From assembly GCF_018327685.1 (NCBI RefSeq), contig NZ_BNEL01000001.1:2232001-2296000 (forward strand): a stretch of 64,000 nucleotides of DNA, written 5' to 3'. The stretch's first letter is position 1; the number at the start of each line of letters is the position of its first letter. The notes beneath the pieces are model-generated. The model was not told where the DNA came from, ran no database searches, and was given only the letters and a program-made list of their open reading frames with translations. The stretch comes from Streptomyces sp. TS71-3 (GTDB lineage Bacteria; Actinomycetota; Actinomycetes; Streptomycetales; Streptomycetaceae). Positions 35,544-43,442 of this stretch are shown here, in pieces. The translations under genes and the position numbers were made by a program.

Positions 35544-37001
35544 ATGACCACCGAACTGCGTCCGCTGCGCACGCTACGGAATTACATCGACGGCGAGTTC
35601 CGCGAGGCCGCGGACGGGCGCACCACCGAGGTCGTCAATCCGGCCACGGGCGAGGCCTACGCCACCGCGCCGCTGTCCGGCACGGCGGACGTCGACGCCG
35701 CCATGGCCGCCGCGGAGGCCGCGTTCCCCGCGTGGCGCGACCTGATCCCCGCCGAACGGCAGAAGGCGCTGCTGAAGATCGCCGACGCGTTCGAGGAGCG
35801 CGCCGAGGACCTGATCGCCGCCGAGGTCGAGAACACCGGCAAGCCCGTCGGCCTCACCCGCACCGAAGAGATCCCGCCCATGGTCGACCAGATCCGGTTC
35901 TTCGCCGGCGCGGCCCGGATGCTGGAGGGGCGCTCGGGCGGCGAGTACATGGAGGGGCTGACGTCGTTCGTGCGGCGCGAGCCCATCGGGGTCTGCGCGC
36001 AGGTCGCGCCCTGGAACTACCCCATGATGATGGCGGTGTGGAAGTTCGCTCCCGCGCTTGCGGCCGGGAACACCGTGGTGCTGAAGCCCTCCGACACCAC
36101 GCCCGCGTCCACCGTCCTGATGGCCGAGATCATCGGCTCGATCGTGCCGAAGGGCGTCTTCAACGTGATCACGGGCGACCGGGACACCGGCCGCCTGATG
36201 GTGGAGCACCCGACCCCCGCCATGGCCTCCGTCACCGGCTCGGTACGGGCCGGCCGGGAGGTCGCGGGCGCCGCGGCGCGGGACCTCAAGCGGGTCCACC
36301 TTGAGCTGGGCGGCAAGGCCCCGGTGGTGGTCTTCGACGACCTCGACGCCGCGGCCCTCGCCAAGGCCGTCGAGGACATCGCCGTGGCCGGCTTCTTCAA
36401 CGCCGGCCAGGACTGCACCGCCGCGACCCGCGTCCTGGTGCACGAGAGCATCCACGACGAGTTCGTCCGGGCGCTCGCCAAGACCGCCGCCGAGACGAAG
36501 ACCGGGCAGCCCGACGACGAGGACGTGCTCTACGGGCCGCTCAACAACGCGAACCAGCTCGCGCAGGTCAGCGGGTTCATCGACCGGCTGCCCGCGCACG
36601 CCAAGGTCGAGGCGGGCGGCCAGCGGATCGGCGACAAGGGCTACTTCTACGCGCCGACCGTGGTCTCCGGGCTCAAGCAGGACGACGAGATCGTCCAGCA
36701 GGAGGTCTTCGGCCCCGTCATCACCGTCCAGCCCTTCACGGACGAGGCCGAGGCCGTCGCGTACGCGAACGGAGTCGAGTACGGGCTCGCGTCCTCGGTG
36801 TGGACGAAGGACCACGGGCGCGCGATGCGGATGTCCAAGACGCTCGACTTCGGCTGCGTCTGGATCAACACCCACATCCCGCTGGTCGCGGAGATGCCGC
36901 ACGGCGGCTTCAAGAAGTCCGGCTACGGCAAGGATCTGTCCGCCTACGGCTTCGAGGACTACACGCGCGTCAAGCACGTGATGACGTCACTGGAGTTCTG
37001 A
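35544..37001 (+). CDS. Gamma-aminobutyraldehyde dehydrogenase-like enzyme
   Basis: NAD(P)-dependent oxidation of an aldehyde, probably 4-aminobutanal from putrescine, giving GABA. The 485-residue product has the ALDH motifs VAPWNYPMMMAVWKFAPALAAGN, SVTGSVRAGREVA, the general-base Glu in LELGGKAPVVVFDD and the nucleophile Cys in FFNAGQDCTAATR. IPLVAEMPHGGFKKSGYGKDLS near the end fits the PatD/betaine-aldehyde-type subfamily. ATG 35544 has AGGAGGG at 35531-35537. The nearby gabT would use its product. Substrate is inferred from similarity and neighbours. Confidence 0.85.
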   Translation: MTTELRPLRTLRNYIDGEFREAADGRTTEVVNPATGEAYATAPLSGTADVDAAMAAAEAAFPAWRDLIPAERQKALLKIADAFEERAEDLIAAEVENTGKPVGLTRTEEIPPMVDQIRFFAGAARMLEGRSGGEYMEGLTSFVRREPIGVCAQVAPWNYPMMMAVWKFAPALAAGNTVVLKPSDTTPASTVLMAEIIGSIVPKGVFNVITGDRDTGRLMVEHPTPAMASVTGSVRAGREVAGAAARDLKRVHLELGGKAPVVVFDDLDAAALAKAVEDIAVAGFFNAGQDCTAATRVLVHESIHDEFVRALAKTAAETKTGQPDDEDVLYGPLNNANQLAQVSGFIDRLPAHAKVEAGGQRIGDKGYFYAPTVVSGLKQDDEIVQQEVFGPVITVQPFTDEAEAVAYANGVEYGLASSVWTKDHGRAMRMSKTLDFGCVWINTHIPLVAEMPHGGFKKSGYGKDLSAYGFEDYTRVKHVMTSLEF

Positions 37002-37196
37002 GGGGGCCGAGGGGTCTCCGCGACGGAACCCGCTGGCAGGGTGCATCGGTCCTGCCCGCGGGGCCGGAGCGGCCCCGGCGGCCGGCCGGGGAGCGGCCCG
37101 TGGACGGCTGACGAGCGGCGCGCGGGTGGACGCGCCGGGGTCGCAGGCGCACGGACGGGTGGGTGGCCACGGGGCAGGTCGTACGCCCGCGCCCGG

Positions 37197-37940
37197 CTAG
37201 CCGGCGTCGCCGCGGGGCGTCCGCAGCGCGTGCAGCACGTCGACGCGGTTGGTCGTGATGCCGTCCACGCCCATGGCCAGCAGCCTCCGCATCGACCTGC
37301 CGGTGTCCGGCGTCCACACGGACAGCAGCAGACCGGCCGCGTGCACATGGTCCGCCAGGTCCCGGCTCACCAGGCCGAAGCGGTAGTTGAGCCAGCGCGG
37401 CGCCACCGCGTCGAGCAGCACGGGACGGGGCGCGGCGAGGGTGGTCCAGGTGAGGGCGATCTCGGCGTCCCGGTCCGCCGCGCGCACCGAAAGCATGGCC
37501 TGGGCGGCCCCGGTGTAGTACACCCGATCCCCGGCCCCGCGGTCGCGCACCACCGCCACCACCCGGGACACCGCGGCCTTCGAGGCGCCCGGCAGGTCGA
37601 TCAGCACCCGGGCCCCGGCGTCCCGCTCCGCCACCGCGTCGAGGGCCTCGGCCAGCGTGGGCACTCCGCCCTCCGTCACCTCCGCGACCTCGGCCGCGGT
37701 GAGAGCAGCCAAGGGGGCCTCGTGCCCCCACAGCCGCTCCAGGGTGTCGTCGTGAAGCAGCACCGGAACGCCGTCGCGTGTCACCCGGACGTCGATCTCG
37801 ACCGCGTCCGCACCCCGGCCGAGCGCGGAGCGCAGCGACGGCACGGTGTTCTCGCGGAAACGGTAGGGATCGCCGCGGTGGGCGACGGCGGTCACGGTGT
37901 GCGCGGGCTGAGCGGGCGGAGTGGGTTGCATGGGCTGCAT
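37197..37940 (-). CDS. Glycerophosphodiester phosphodiesterase family protein
   Basis: Hydrolyses glycerophosphodiesters to an alcohol and glycerol-3-phosphate. The 247-residue TIM barrel has the catalytic and metal motifs AHRGDPYRFRENTVPS (His, Arg, Glu), GADAVEIDVRVTRDGVPVLLHDDTLER (Glu, Asp, His) and, at the end, VWTPDTGRSMRRLLAMGVDGITTNRVDVL. No signal peptide, so cytoplasmic. ATG 37940 lies close behind a CACAAT -10-like element and may be leaderless; ATG 37931 is a near alternative. Confidence 0.9.
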   Translation of the reverse strand: MQPMQPTPPAQPAHTVTAVAHRGDPYRFRENTVPSLRSALGRGADAVEIDVRVTRDGVPVLLHDDTLERLWGHEAPLAALTAAEVAEVTEGGVPTLAEALDAVAERDAGARVLIDLPGASKAAVSRVVAVVRDRGAGDRVYYTGAAQAMLSVRAADRDAEIALTWTTLAAPRPVLLDAVAPRWLNYRFGLVSRDLADHVHAAGLLLSVWTPDTGRSMRRLLAMGVDGITTNRVDVLHALRTPRGDAG

Positions 37941-38027
37941 GGGCCCATTGTGGTCCGTCGGGCCGGGGCGGCCTCGCCCCGCCGCCGTTCGCGGCGCGGG
38001 GCTCCGGCCCGAGGCCGCGTCCGCCGC

Positions 38028-39080
38028 TCAGGCAGTGGCCGTGGCCGTCGCCGCCTGCGGCCAGGCCGCGGTGTACGCGTCGATCTCCGCGGAGATCGCG
38101 GCCTTGCCCGCCGGGTCCAGGAACGACGCCTCGACCGCGTTCTTCGCGAGCGCGGCCACCCCCTGCTCGTCCAGGCCGAGCAGCCGCGCCGCGACCTCGT
38201 ACTCGCTGTTGAGGTCGGTGCCGAACATCGGCGGGTCGTCCGAGTTGACGGTGACCAGCACGCCGGCGTCCACCAGGGCCTTGATCGGGTGCTCCTCCAG
38301 GGTGCGCACCGCGCGCGTGGCGATGTTCGAGGTCGGGCAGACCTCCAGCGGGATCCGGTGCTCGGCGAGGTGCGCGAGGAGCTTCTCGTCCTGCGCCGCG
38401 GCGATGCCGTGCCCGATGCGCTCGGCCCGCAGCTCGCGCAGCGCGTCCCAGACGGTCTCGGGCCCGGTGGTCTCCCCGGCGTGCGGAACGGAGCGCAGGC
38501 CCGCCGCGATCGCCCGGTCGAAGTACGGCTTGAACTGCGGGCGCGGCACCCCCACCTCGGGGCCGCCGAGCCCGAACGACACCAGGCCCTCCGGCCGCAG
38601 CTCCTCCGTCACCGCCAGGCGCGCGGTGACCTCGGCGGCGGCGAGTCCCGCCTCGCCGGGGATGTCGAAGCACCAGCGCAGCACGGTGCCGAAGTCCGCC
38701 TCGGCGGCCGTCCGCGCGTCCTCGATGGCCGCCATGAAGGCACGTTCGTCCATGCCGCGGCTGACCGACGAGTACGGGGTCACGGTCAGCTCGGCGTAGC
38801 GCACGTTCTGCCGGCTCATGTCCCGTGCGATCTCGTACGTCAGCAGGCGGACGTCCTCCGGCGTGCGGATCACGTCGACGACCGACAGGTAGACCTCGAT
38901 GAAGTGCGCGAAGTCCGTGAACGTGAAGTACTCGGCGAGCGCCTCGGGGTCGGACGGCACCTTGGTGCCCGGGTGGCGGGCTGCGAGGGCGGCGACGATG
39001 CGGGGGGAGGCGGAGCCCACGTGGTGCACGTGCAGTTCGGCCTTGGGCAGTCCGGCGATGAAGGCGTGCAGGTCGGTCAA
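38028..39080 (-). CDS. mqnX: Aminodeoxyfutalosine deaminase (adenosine deaminase family)
   Basis: Probably deaminates 6-amino-6-deoxyfutalosine in the futalosine route to menaquinone. The 350-residue product belongs to the adenosine deaminase family (metal-binding ELHVHHVGSASPRIV, HAGETTGPETVWDAL, IGHGIAAAQD, VTVNSDDPPMFGTDL). HVHHVGSAS differs from the HLHLDGA of true adenosine deaminases and is what I recall for the cog1816 enzymes shown to act on aminodeoxyfutalosine, including one from S. avermitilis. TTG 39080 follows a strong GGGGAGGG and begins the conserved LTDLHAFIAGLPKAELH. A TACGAT -10 lies about 65 bases upstream. The substrate is inference. Confidence 0.8.
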   Translation of the reverse strand: MTDLHAFIAGLPKAELHVHHVGSASPRIVAALAARHPGTKVPSDPEALAEYFTFTDFAHFIEVYLSVVDVIRTPEDVRLLTYEIARDMSRQNVRYAELTVTPYSSVSRGMDERAFMAAIEDARTAAEADFGTVLRWCFDIPGEAGLAAAEVTARLAVTEELRPEGLVSFGLGGPEVGVPRPQFKPYFDRAIAAGLRSVPHAGETTGPETVWDALRELRAERIGHGIAAAQDEKLLAHLAEHRIPLEVCPTSNIATRAVRTLEEHPIKALVDAGVLVTVNSDDPPMFGTDLNSEYEVAARLLGLDEQGVAALAKNAVEASFLDPAGKAAISAEIDAYTAAWPQAATATATA

Positions 39081-39144
39081 GGTCCCTCCCCGGGAAGGGC
39101 GCCCGCTCCGGGCGCGGTGATCGGCTGATCGGTGGTGCCGGCTC

Positions 39145-39189
39145 ATCGTAGGCGGCCCACTCACCTGCGGCGGATACGGCCCGTAGCAT
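39145..39189. promoter_or_regulatory. Divergent promoters of mqnX and the DUF4190 gene
   Basis: TACGAT (complement of 39145-39150) is a -10 candidate for mqnX on the minus strand. TAGCAT (39184-39189) is one for the plus-strand gene at 39219. They are 34 bases apart, so one bound regulator could affect both. Confidence 0.45.
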
Positions 39190-39218
39190 GACGGGACGAG
39201 CGAGAGGGGTTGCAGCCC

Positions 39219-40430
39219 ATGCCAGAGGGAGCACAGCCCGCGGGGGGCCCGGGGGAGCAGGGGGAGCCCGTGGACGGTCCTGCGGAGCGGGACGGATCCG
39301 GGGCACCGCCGGAGCGCGGACCGTCCCTGGAGAAGCCGCCCGCCGCGGCGACGCCGTCCCCGCGGGACGCCGAGCCCGGCGCATCGGCGCACGGTGCCGG
39401 TGCCCAGGATGGGGGTGGCCCCGTGCACGGCGCCACGCCGCCCCCGCCCGCCCCGCCGGCCCCGGGACGGTTCCAGCAGCCAGGATCTCCAACCCCGTCG
39501 CCCGCCCCGGCGCCTCCCGGCGCACATCCTTGGGCCGCCCCGCACCAACCCACCGGTCAGGGAAGTCAGGGACCGGGAGTCCCATCCGGGCCCGCCGGTG
39601 AGGGCGCAGGGGCTCCGCAGTACCCCGCCCCGCACCCGTCCGAGGCCCCGGACCAGCCGCCGGGCCGGCCGTCGCCGTCCTCCGCCGGGCAGCAGTCCCC
39701 CTGGTCGCCGCAGCAGGGGTATCCCGCACCTCAGGGCCCTACCGCACCGCAGCAGCACGCCGGGCCCGATGTGCACGGCCAGCAGACGATCGCCGGCAGC
39801 CCGCCGCCCGGCGGCGGCACCGCCGCACCCGGCTTCCCGGGGCCCCGTCCGCCGGCCGACGTGTCCGGTGCCGTCCCGCCCCCGCCCATCGCCCCGACGG
39901 GCCCCGGCGGCTACGGCTTCCCGGGCCAGGCCGGTTACCCCGGCTACTCGGGCTATTCCGGCTACCCGGGAGGCCCGACGGCCGGACCCGGCGCACCGGG
40001 CGGCTACCCCGGATACCAGATGGGCCCCGGCTATCCGGGGAGCTACCCCGGATACGGCTGGCCCGGCATGGGCATGCCGCAGAACGGCCAGGGCACCGCG
40101 GCCCTGGTGCTGGGCATCCTCGCCGTGTGCCTCTTCTGGCTCTACGGCGTGATCTCCCTCGTCCTCGGCGTCCTCGCGATGGTCTTCGGTGTGAAGGGCC
40201 GCAGACGCGTCAGGCGGGGAGAGGCCACCAACGGCGGGCAGGCGCAGGCCGGTTTCGTGCTGGGCATCATCGGGCTCGTCCTCGGGGCGTTCGTGGTGAT
40301 CGCCATCGCCTTCGCGATAGCCGAGAGCGGCGCCGACAGCGATGGCGGCAGCGACAGCGGTTACGGCTACTCGGCAGCATCGCCGGCCCCGGATCACCGG
40401 CCGGCCCCCGCACACGGGCGGGGGCGCTGA
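39219..40430 (+). CDS. DUF4190 membrane protein with long Pro/Gly-rich N-terminus
   Basis: A 403-residue protein of unknown function. About 285 residues are disordered and rich in Pro, Gly, Ala and Gln. Near residues 230-285 they become GY-rich (YPGYSGYSGYPGG, YPGSYPGYGWPGMGMPQ), a sticky, prion-like composition. The C-terminal DUF4190 unit has two helices (GTAALVLGILAVCLFWLYGVISLVLGVLAMVFG and GFVLGIIGLVLGAFVVIAIAF) with RRRVRRGEATNGGQAQ between them. ATG 39219 has GAGAGGGG upstream; TTG 39210 is an alternative. Confidence 0.8.
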   Translation: MPEGAQPAGGPGEQGEPVDGPAERDGSGAPPERGPSLEKPPAAATPSPRDAEPGASAHGAGAQDGGGPVHGATPPPPAPPAPGRFQQPGSPTPSPAPAPPGAHPWAAPHQPTGQGSQGPGVPSGPAGEGAGAPQYPAPHPSEAPDQPPGRPSPSSAGQQSPWSPQQGYPAPQGPTAPQQHAGPDVHGQQTIAGSPPPGGGTAAPGFPGPRPPADVSGAVPPPPIAPTGPGGYGFPGQAGYPGYSGYSGYPGGPTAGPGAPGGYPGYQMGPGYPGSYPGYGWPGMGMPQNGQGTAALVLGILAVCLFWLYGVISLVLGVLAMVFGVKGRRRVRRGEATNGGQAQAGFVLGIIGLVLGAFVVIAIAFAIAESGADSDGGSDSGYGYSAASPAPDHRPAPAHGRGR

Positions 40431-40454
40431 ACGGGCGGCCCGAAACGCCCCCGG

Positions 40455-41288
40455 CTACCGCCCCCGGGAGGCCCCAGCGGAGGCACCCGACAGCCGCACG
40501 CCGCCGCCCCACACCCCCAGCAGGGCCCAGCACAGCAGCCAGCTCCCGAGCACGTCCAGCGGCCAGTGGTAGCCCCGCACCACCAGGCCCGCGCCGATGG
40601 CCGCGTTGAGGACGAGCACGCCCGCGAGTAGCAGCCGGCGGTGCGCGCGGCGGCGCAGGGACGGCAGGAGCAGCAGCGCCGCCAGGCCGTAGGCCACCAC
40701 GGCGGTGGCCGCGTGGCCCGAGGGGAAGTAGCCGCCGGGATCCGCGCCGGGCGGCCCCGCCCGACCTACGGCTGCCTTGAGGGGAGCGACCAGGGCGGGC
40801 ACCACGGCCATCGCCAGGGCAGCCGCGAGCGGTGGCAGCCACCAGCGGGGCAGACCCCCGCGGCGGTCGCGCAGCGCGGCGTGGGCGAGTGCCAGGGCGA
40901 GTACCGGGACCGCGACCGAGGCGTTCCCGAGGTCGGCGAGGAGTTCGGCGAGCGGGCGGGGGAGTCCGCCGCGCATGGCGTGGCCGAGGCGCTGGTCGGC
41001 GTGGCACAGCGGGCCGTCGAGGGCGATCTGCCAGGTGACCAGGGCGAACAGCAGCAGTGCCAGACATGTGGACGGCCACCCCGGAACAGGGGGGATGGTT
41101 TCGGGGTGGCCGTTCTGATCGGTTTGCCGCGCGCCCCGGGGGGTTTGGGGCGGGCGGCCATCCGATCGGTGAGGAGTTCCGGGACCAGAAGCCCCGGTAA
41201 TGTGCGCGAGGGCACAGCCGGAAGGCGGCTGGGGAGGCCACGATCCGGAACCGCCCGCAGTCCCCTGTGGGCGGGGTGTCTCTCTCAT
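40455..41288 (-). CDS. PAP2-superfamily phosphatase
   Basis: Membrane phosphatase of the PAP2 family, likely acting on a lipid phosphate or pyrophosphate. The 277-residue product has a hydrophilic N-terminus of about 70 residues, then roughly six helices. The three family motifs are seen: LKAAVGRAGPP (motif 1, with Ala for the usual Pro after Arg), FPSGHAATAV (motif 2, catalytic His) and VRGYHWPLDVLGSW (motif 3). ATG 41288 gives MRETPRPQ. A TACGTT -10 candidate lies about 20 bases upstream. Confidence 0.88.
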   Translation of the reverse strand: MRETPRPQGTAGGSGSWPPQPPSGCALAHITGASGPGTPHRSDGRPPQTPRGARQTDQNGHPETIPPVPGWPSTCLALLLFALVTWQIALDGPLCHADQRLGHAMRGGLPRPLAELLADLGNASVAVPVLALALAHAALRDRRGGLPRWWLPPLAAALAMAVVPALVAPLKAAVGRAGPPGADPGGYFPSGHAATAVVAYGLAALLLLPSLRRRAHRRLLLAGVLVLNAAIGAGLVVRGYHWPLDVLGSWLLCWALLGVWGGGVRLSGASAGASRGR

Positions 41289-41609
41289 CTACAGAGAACG
41301 TACGACAGCGGACGTGTACTCCGACAGCCCGAACGGCAACCCGTCATTGCCCTCCCACACCTTCTTCACAGCGTCTGACAGCCCCTCCGGCTCCGCCCGG
41401 AAGACCCCCGGCGGGCCGCCGGGTACCGGGCCCCGCGCGAAGGGCCGCGACCGGCCGCGACCGGCCGGACACCACCCGACACGGTGCGGGACCCGAAGGC
41501 GGCCGACCCCCGGACGACCGGGGCGCCGGCCGCGGCGCCGGCCGCGGGGGCGGCGGGACCCGTACCAGGACCCCTCGTTCGACCTGCGTACCGCCTCGTA
41601 CCAGGCCCC
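41289..41609. other. Intergenic region with short direct repeats
   Basis: No gene is supported in these 321 bases. They contain GCGACCGGCC twice near 41450, GGCGCCGGCCGC twice at about 41521-41545 (strong hairpin potential, perhaps the gabT terminator), and two copies of GTACCAGGxCCCCTC-type sequence at about 41568-41615. Confidence 0.5.
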
Positions 41610-42944
41610 TCAGAGGTCCGCGAGGGCCTGCTCGAGGATGTCCAGACCCTCGTTCAGCAGGTGCTCGGGGATCACCAGCGGCGGCAGGAACCGCACCACG
41701 TTGCTGTAGGTGCCCGTGGTCAGCACCACCAGCCCCGCCGCGTGGCAGGCCTTGGCCAGCTTGGCGGTGGCCTCCGGTGCGGGCTCCTTGGTCGTGCGGT
41801 CCTTCACCAGCTCGATGGCGAGCATCGCGCCACGGCCGCGGACGTCCCCGATGACGTCGTACTTCTCCTTGAGCGCCGTCAGCCGGGGCTTCATGATCTC
41901 GCCGATCCGGCGGGCACGGGCGGCCAGGTCGAGCTCCTTCATGGTCTCGATCGAGCCCAGCGCGGCCGCGCAGGCCACCGGGTTGCCGCCGTAGGTGCCG
42001 CCCAGGCCGCCGCTGTGCGCGGCGTCCATGATCTCGGCGCGGCCGGTGACCGCGGCGAGCGGCAGGCCGCCCGCGATGCCCTTCGCCGTGGTGACCAGGT
42101 CGGGAACGATGCCCTCGTCCTCGCACGCGAACCACTGGCCGGTGCGGCAGAAGCCGGACTGGATCTCGTCGGCCACGAAGACGATGCCGTGCTCCGTCGC
42201 GAACTCCCGCAGCGCCGGCAGGTACCCCTTCGCGGGCTCGATGAAGCCGCCCTCGCCGAGCACCGGCTCCACGATGATCGCGGCGACGTTCTCGGGGCCG
42301 ATCTGCTTGGTGATCTCGTCGATGGCCTGCGCCGCGGCCTTGGGACCGCAGTTCTCCGGGCCGGTCGGCCAGCGGTAGCCGTAGGCCACCGGCACCCGGT
42401 AGACCTCCGGCGCGAAGGGGCCGAAGCCGTCCTTGTACGGCATGTTCTTGGCGGTCAGCGCCATCGTCAGGTTGGTGCGGCCGTGGAAGGCGTGGTCGAC
42501 GACCACGACCGCCTGCCGCTTGGTGTACGAGCGGGCGATCTTGACGGCGTTCTCCACGGCCTCGGCGCCCGAGTTGAAGAGCACCGACTTCTTCGGGTGG
42601 TCCCCCGGGGTCAGCTCGGCGAGCCGCTCGGCGACCTCCACGTACGGCTCGTAGGGCGTGACCATGAAACAGGTGTGGGTGAAGTCGGCGAGCTGCGCGG
42701 TGGCGCGCCGGACGACGGCCTCGGCGGAGACGCCCACCGAGGTGACGGCGATCCCCGCGCCGAAGTCGATCAGCCGGTTGCCGTCCACGTCCTCAAGGAT
42801 GCCGCCGGCGGCACGGGCCGCGAAGACGGGCATCACGGAGCCCACACCCGCCGCGACCGCGGCGGCACGTCGGGCCTGAAGCTCCTGCGACTTGGGGCCG
42901 GGGATGGCGGTGACGAGACGGCGCTCCTGCGGAAGTGCGGTCAT
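41610..42944 (-). CDS. gabT: 4-aminobutyrate aminotransferase
   Basis: Class III PLP-dependent aminotransferase converting GABA and 2-oxoglutarate to succinate semialdehyde and glutamate. The 444-residue product has VLFNSGAEAVENAVKIAR (PLP phosphate site), AFHGRTNLTMALTAK, ADEIQSGFCRTGQWFACE and the PLP lysine in TTAKGIAGGLPLAAV, ending LPPLVIPEHLLNEGLDILEQAL. ATG 42944 has AGGAG upstream. A very long open frame continuing to 45893 is a shadow of the ATPase gene on the other strand. PucR and an aldehyde dehydrogenase lie 3-5 kb away. Confidence 0.93.
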   Translation of the reverse strand: MTALPQERRLVTAIPGPKSQELQARRAAAVAAGVGSVMPVFAARAAGGILEDVDGNRLIDFGAGIAVTSVGVSAEAVVRRATAQLADFTHTCFMVTPYEPYVEVAERLAELTPGDHPKKSVLFNSGAEAVENAVKIARSYTKRQAVVVVDHAFHGRTNLTMALTAKNMPYKDGFGPFAPEVYRVPVAYGYRWPTGPENCGPKAAAQAIDEITKQIGPENVAAIIVEPVLGEGGFIEPAKGYLPALREFATEHGIVFVADEIQSGFCRTGQWFACEDEGIVPDLVTTAKGIAGGLPLAAVTGRAEIMDAAHSGGLGGTYGGNPVACAAALGSIETMKELDLAARARRIGEIMKPRLTALKEKYDVIGDVRGRGAMLAIELVKDRTTKEPAPEATAKLAKACHAAGLVVLTTGTYSNVVRFLPPLVIPEHLLNEGLDILEQALADL

Positions 42945-42999
42945 GAGGGGGCTCCTGTGAGGTGGTGCGGACGCTGCCTGTGCGGTTGTTCGGCTTCCG

Positions 43000-43089
43000 T
43001 CGTCTTCTGGTTCGTCGTCTTCCGGTTCGACGGGTTGAGATTGGACGGGTTCAGATTCGACGAGTTCGGATTCGACGGGTTGTGACTCG
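43000..43089. repeat. Six-copy 15-bp minisatellite upstream of gabT
   Basis: Six contiguous 15-bp units of ACGGGTTCAGATTCG type (43000, 43015, 43030, 43045, 43060, 43075) begin 56 bases upstream of the gabT start, in the 498-base divergent gap before the ATPase gene at 43443. They would lie in the gabT leader or promoter. The rest of the gap shows a TTAGATT -10-like site near 43412, facing the ATPase gene. Confidence 0.9.
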
Positions 43090-43442
43090 ACGCCTCTCCG
43101 CCGTCTCCGGTCGGACGACTCTGCCGGTTTCCGGTCCCCGCTTCTTCTCCCGTGCCCTCCGTGTCCTGCGGGTATGACCGGTCCCTTTCGCAGGCTAGGG
43201 CCGCGGATGGGATGGAGGCATGCTCCGCGGGGGAGTTGTCCGGGAAAGGGGTTGTCCGCGGTGGACATAGCCAAGGCGCCGGCTCGCGCCGGCGCACCCA
43301 CTCCGCGCGCCCGCCACCGGACACCCCGGCACGCCGGTCCGCCGGCACCGGAGCGGTGGCGGGGTGACGTGGAAGAGCGGCCGTCACCGGTGAACTCCCC
43401 CTGCACGGGCATTAGATTGGCTCGCAACGAGAGCGGCTGGTC

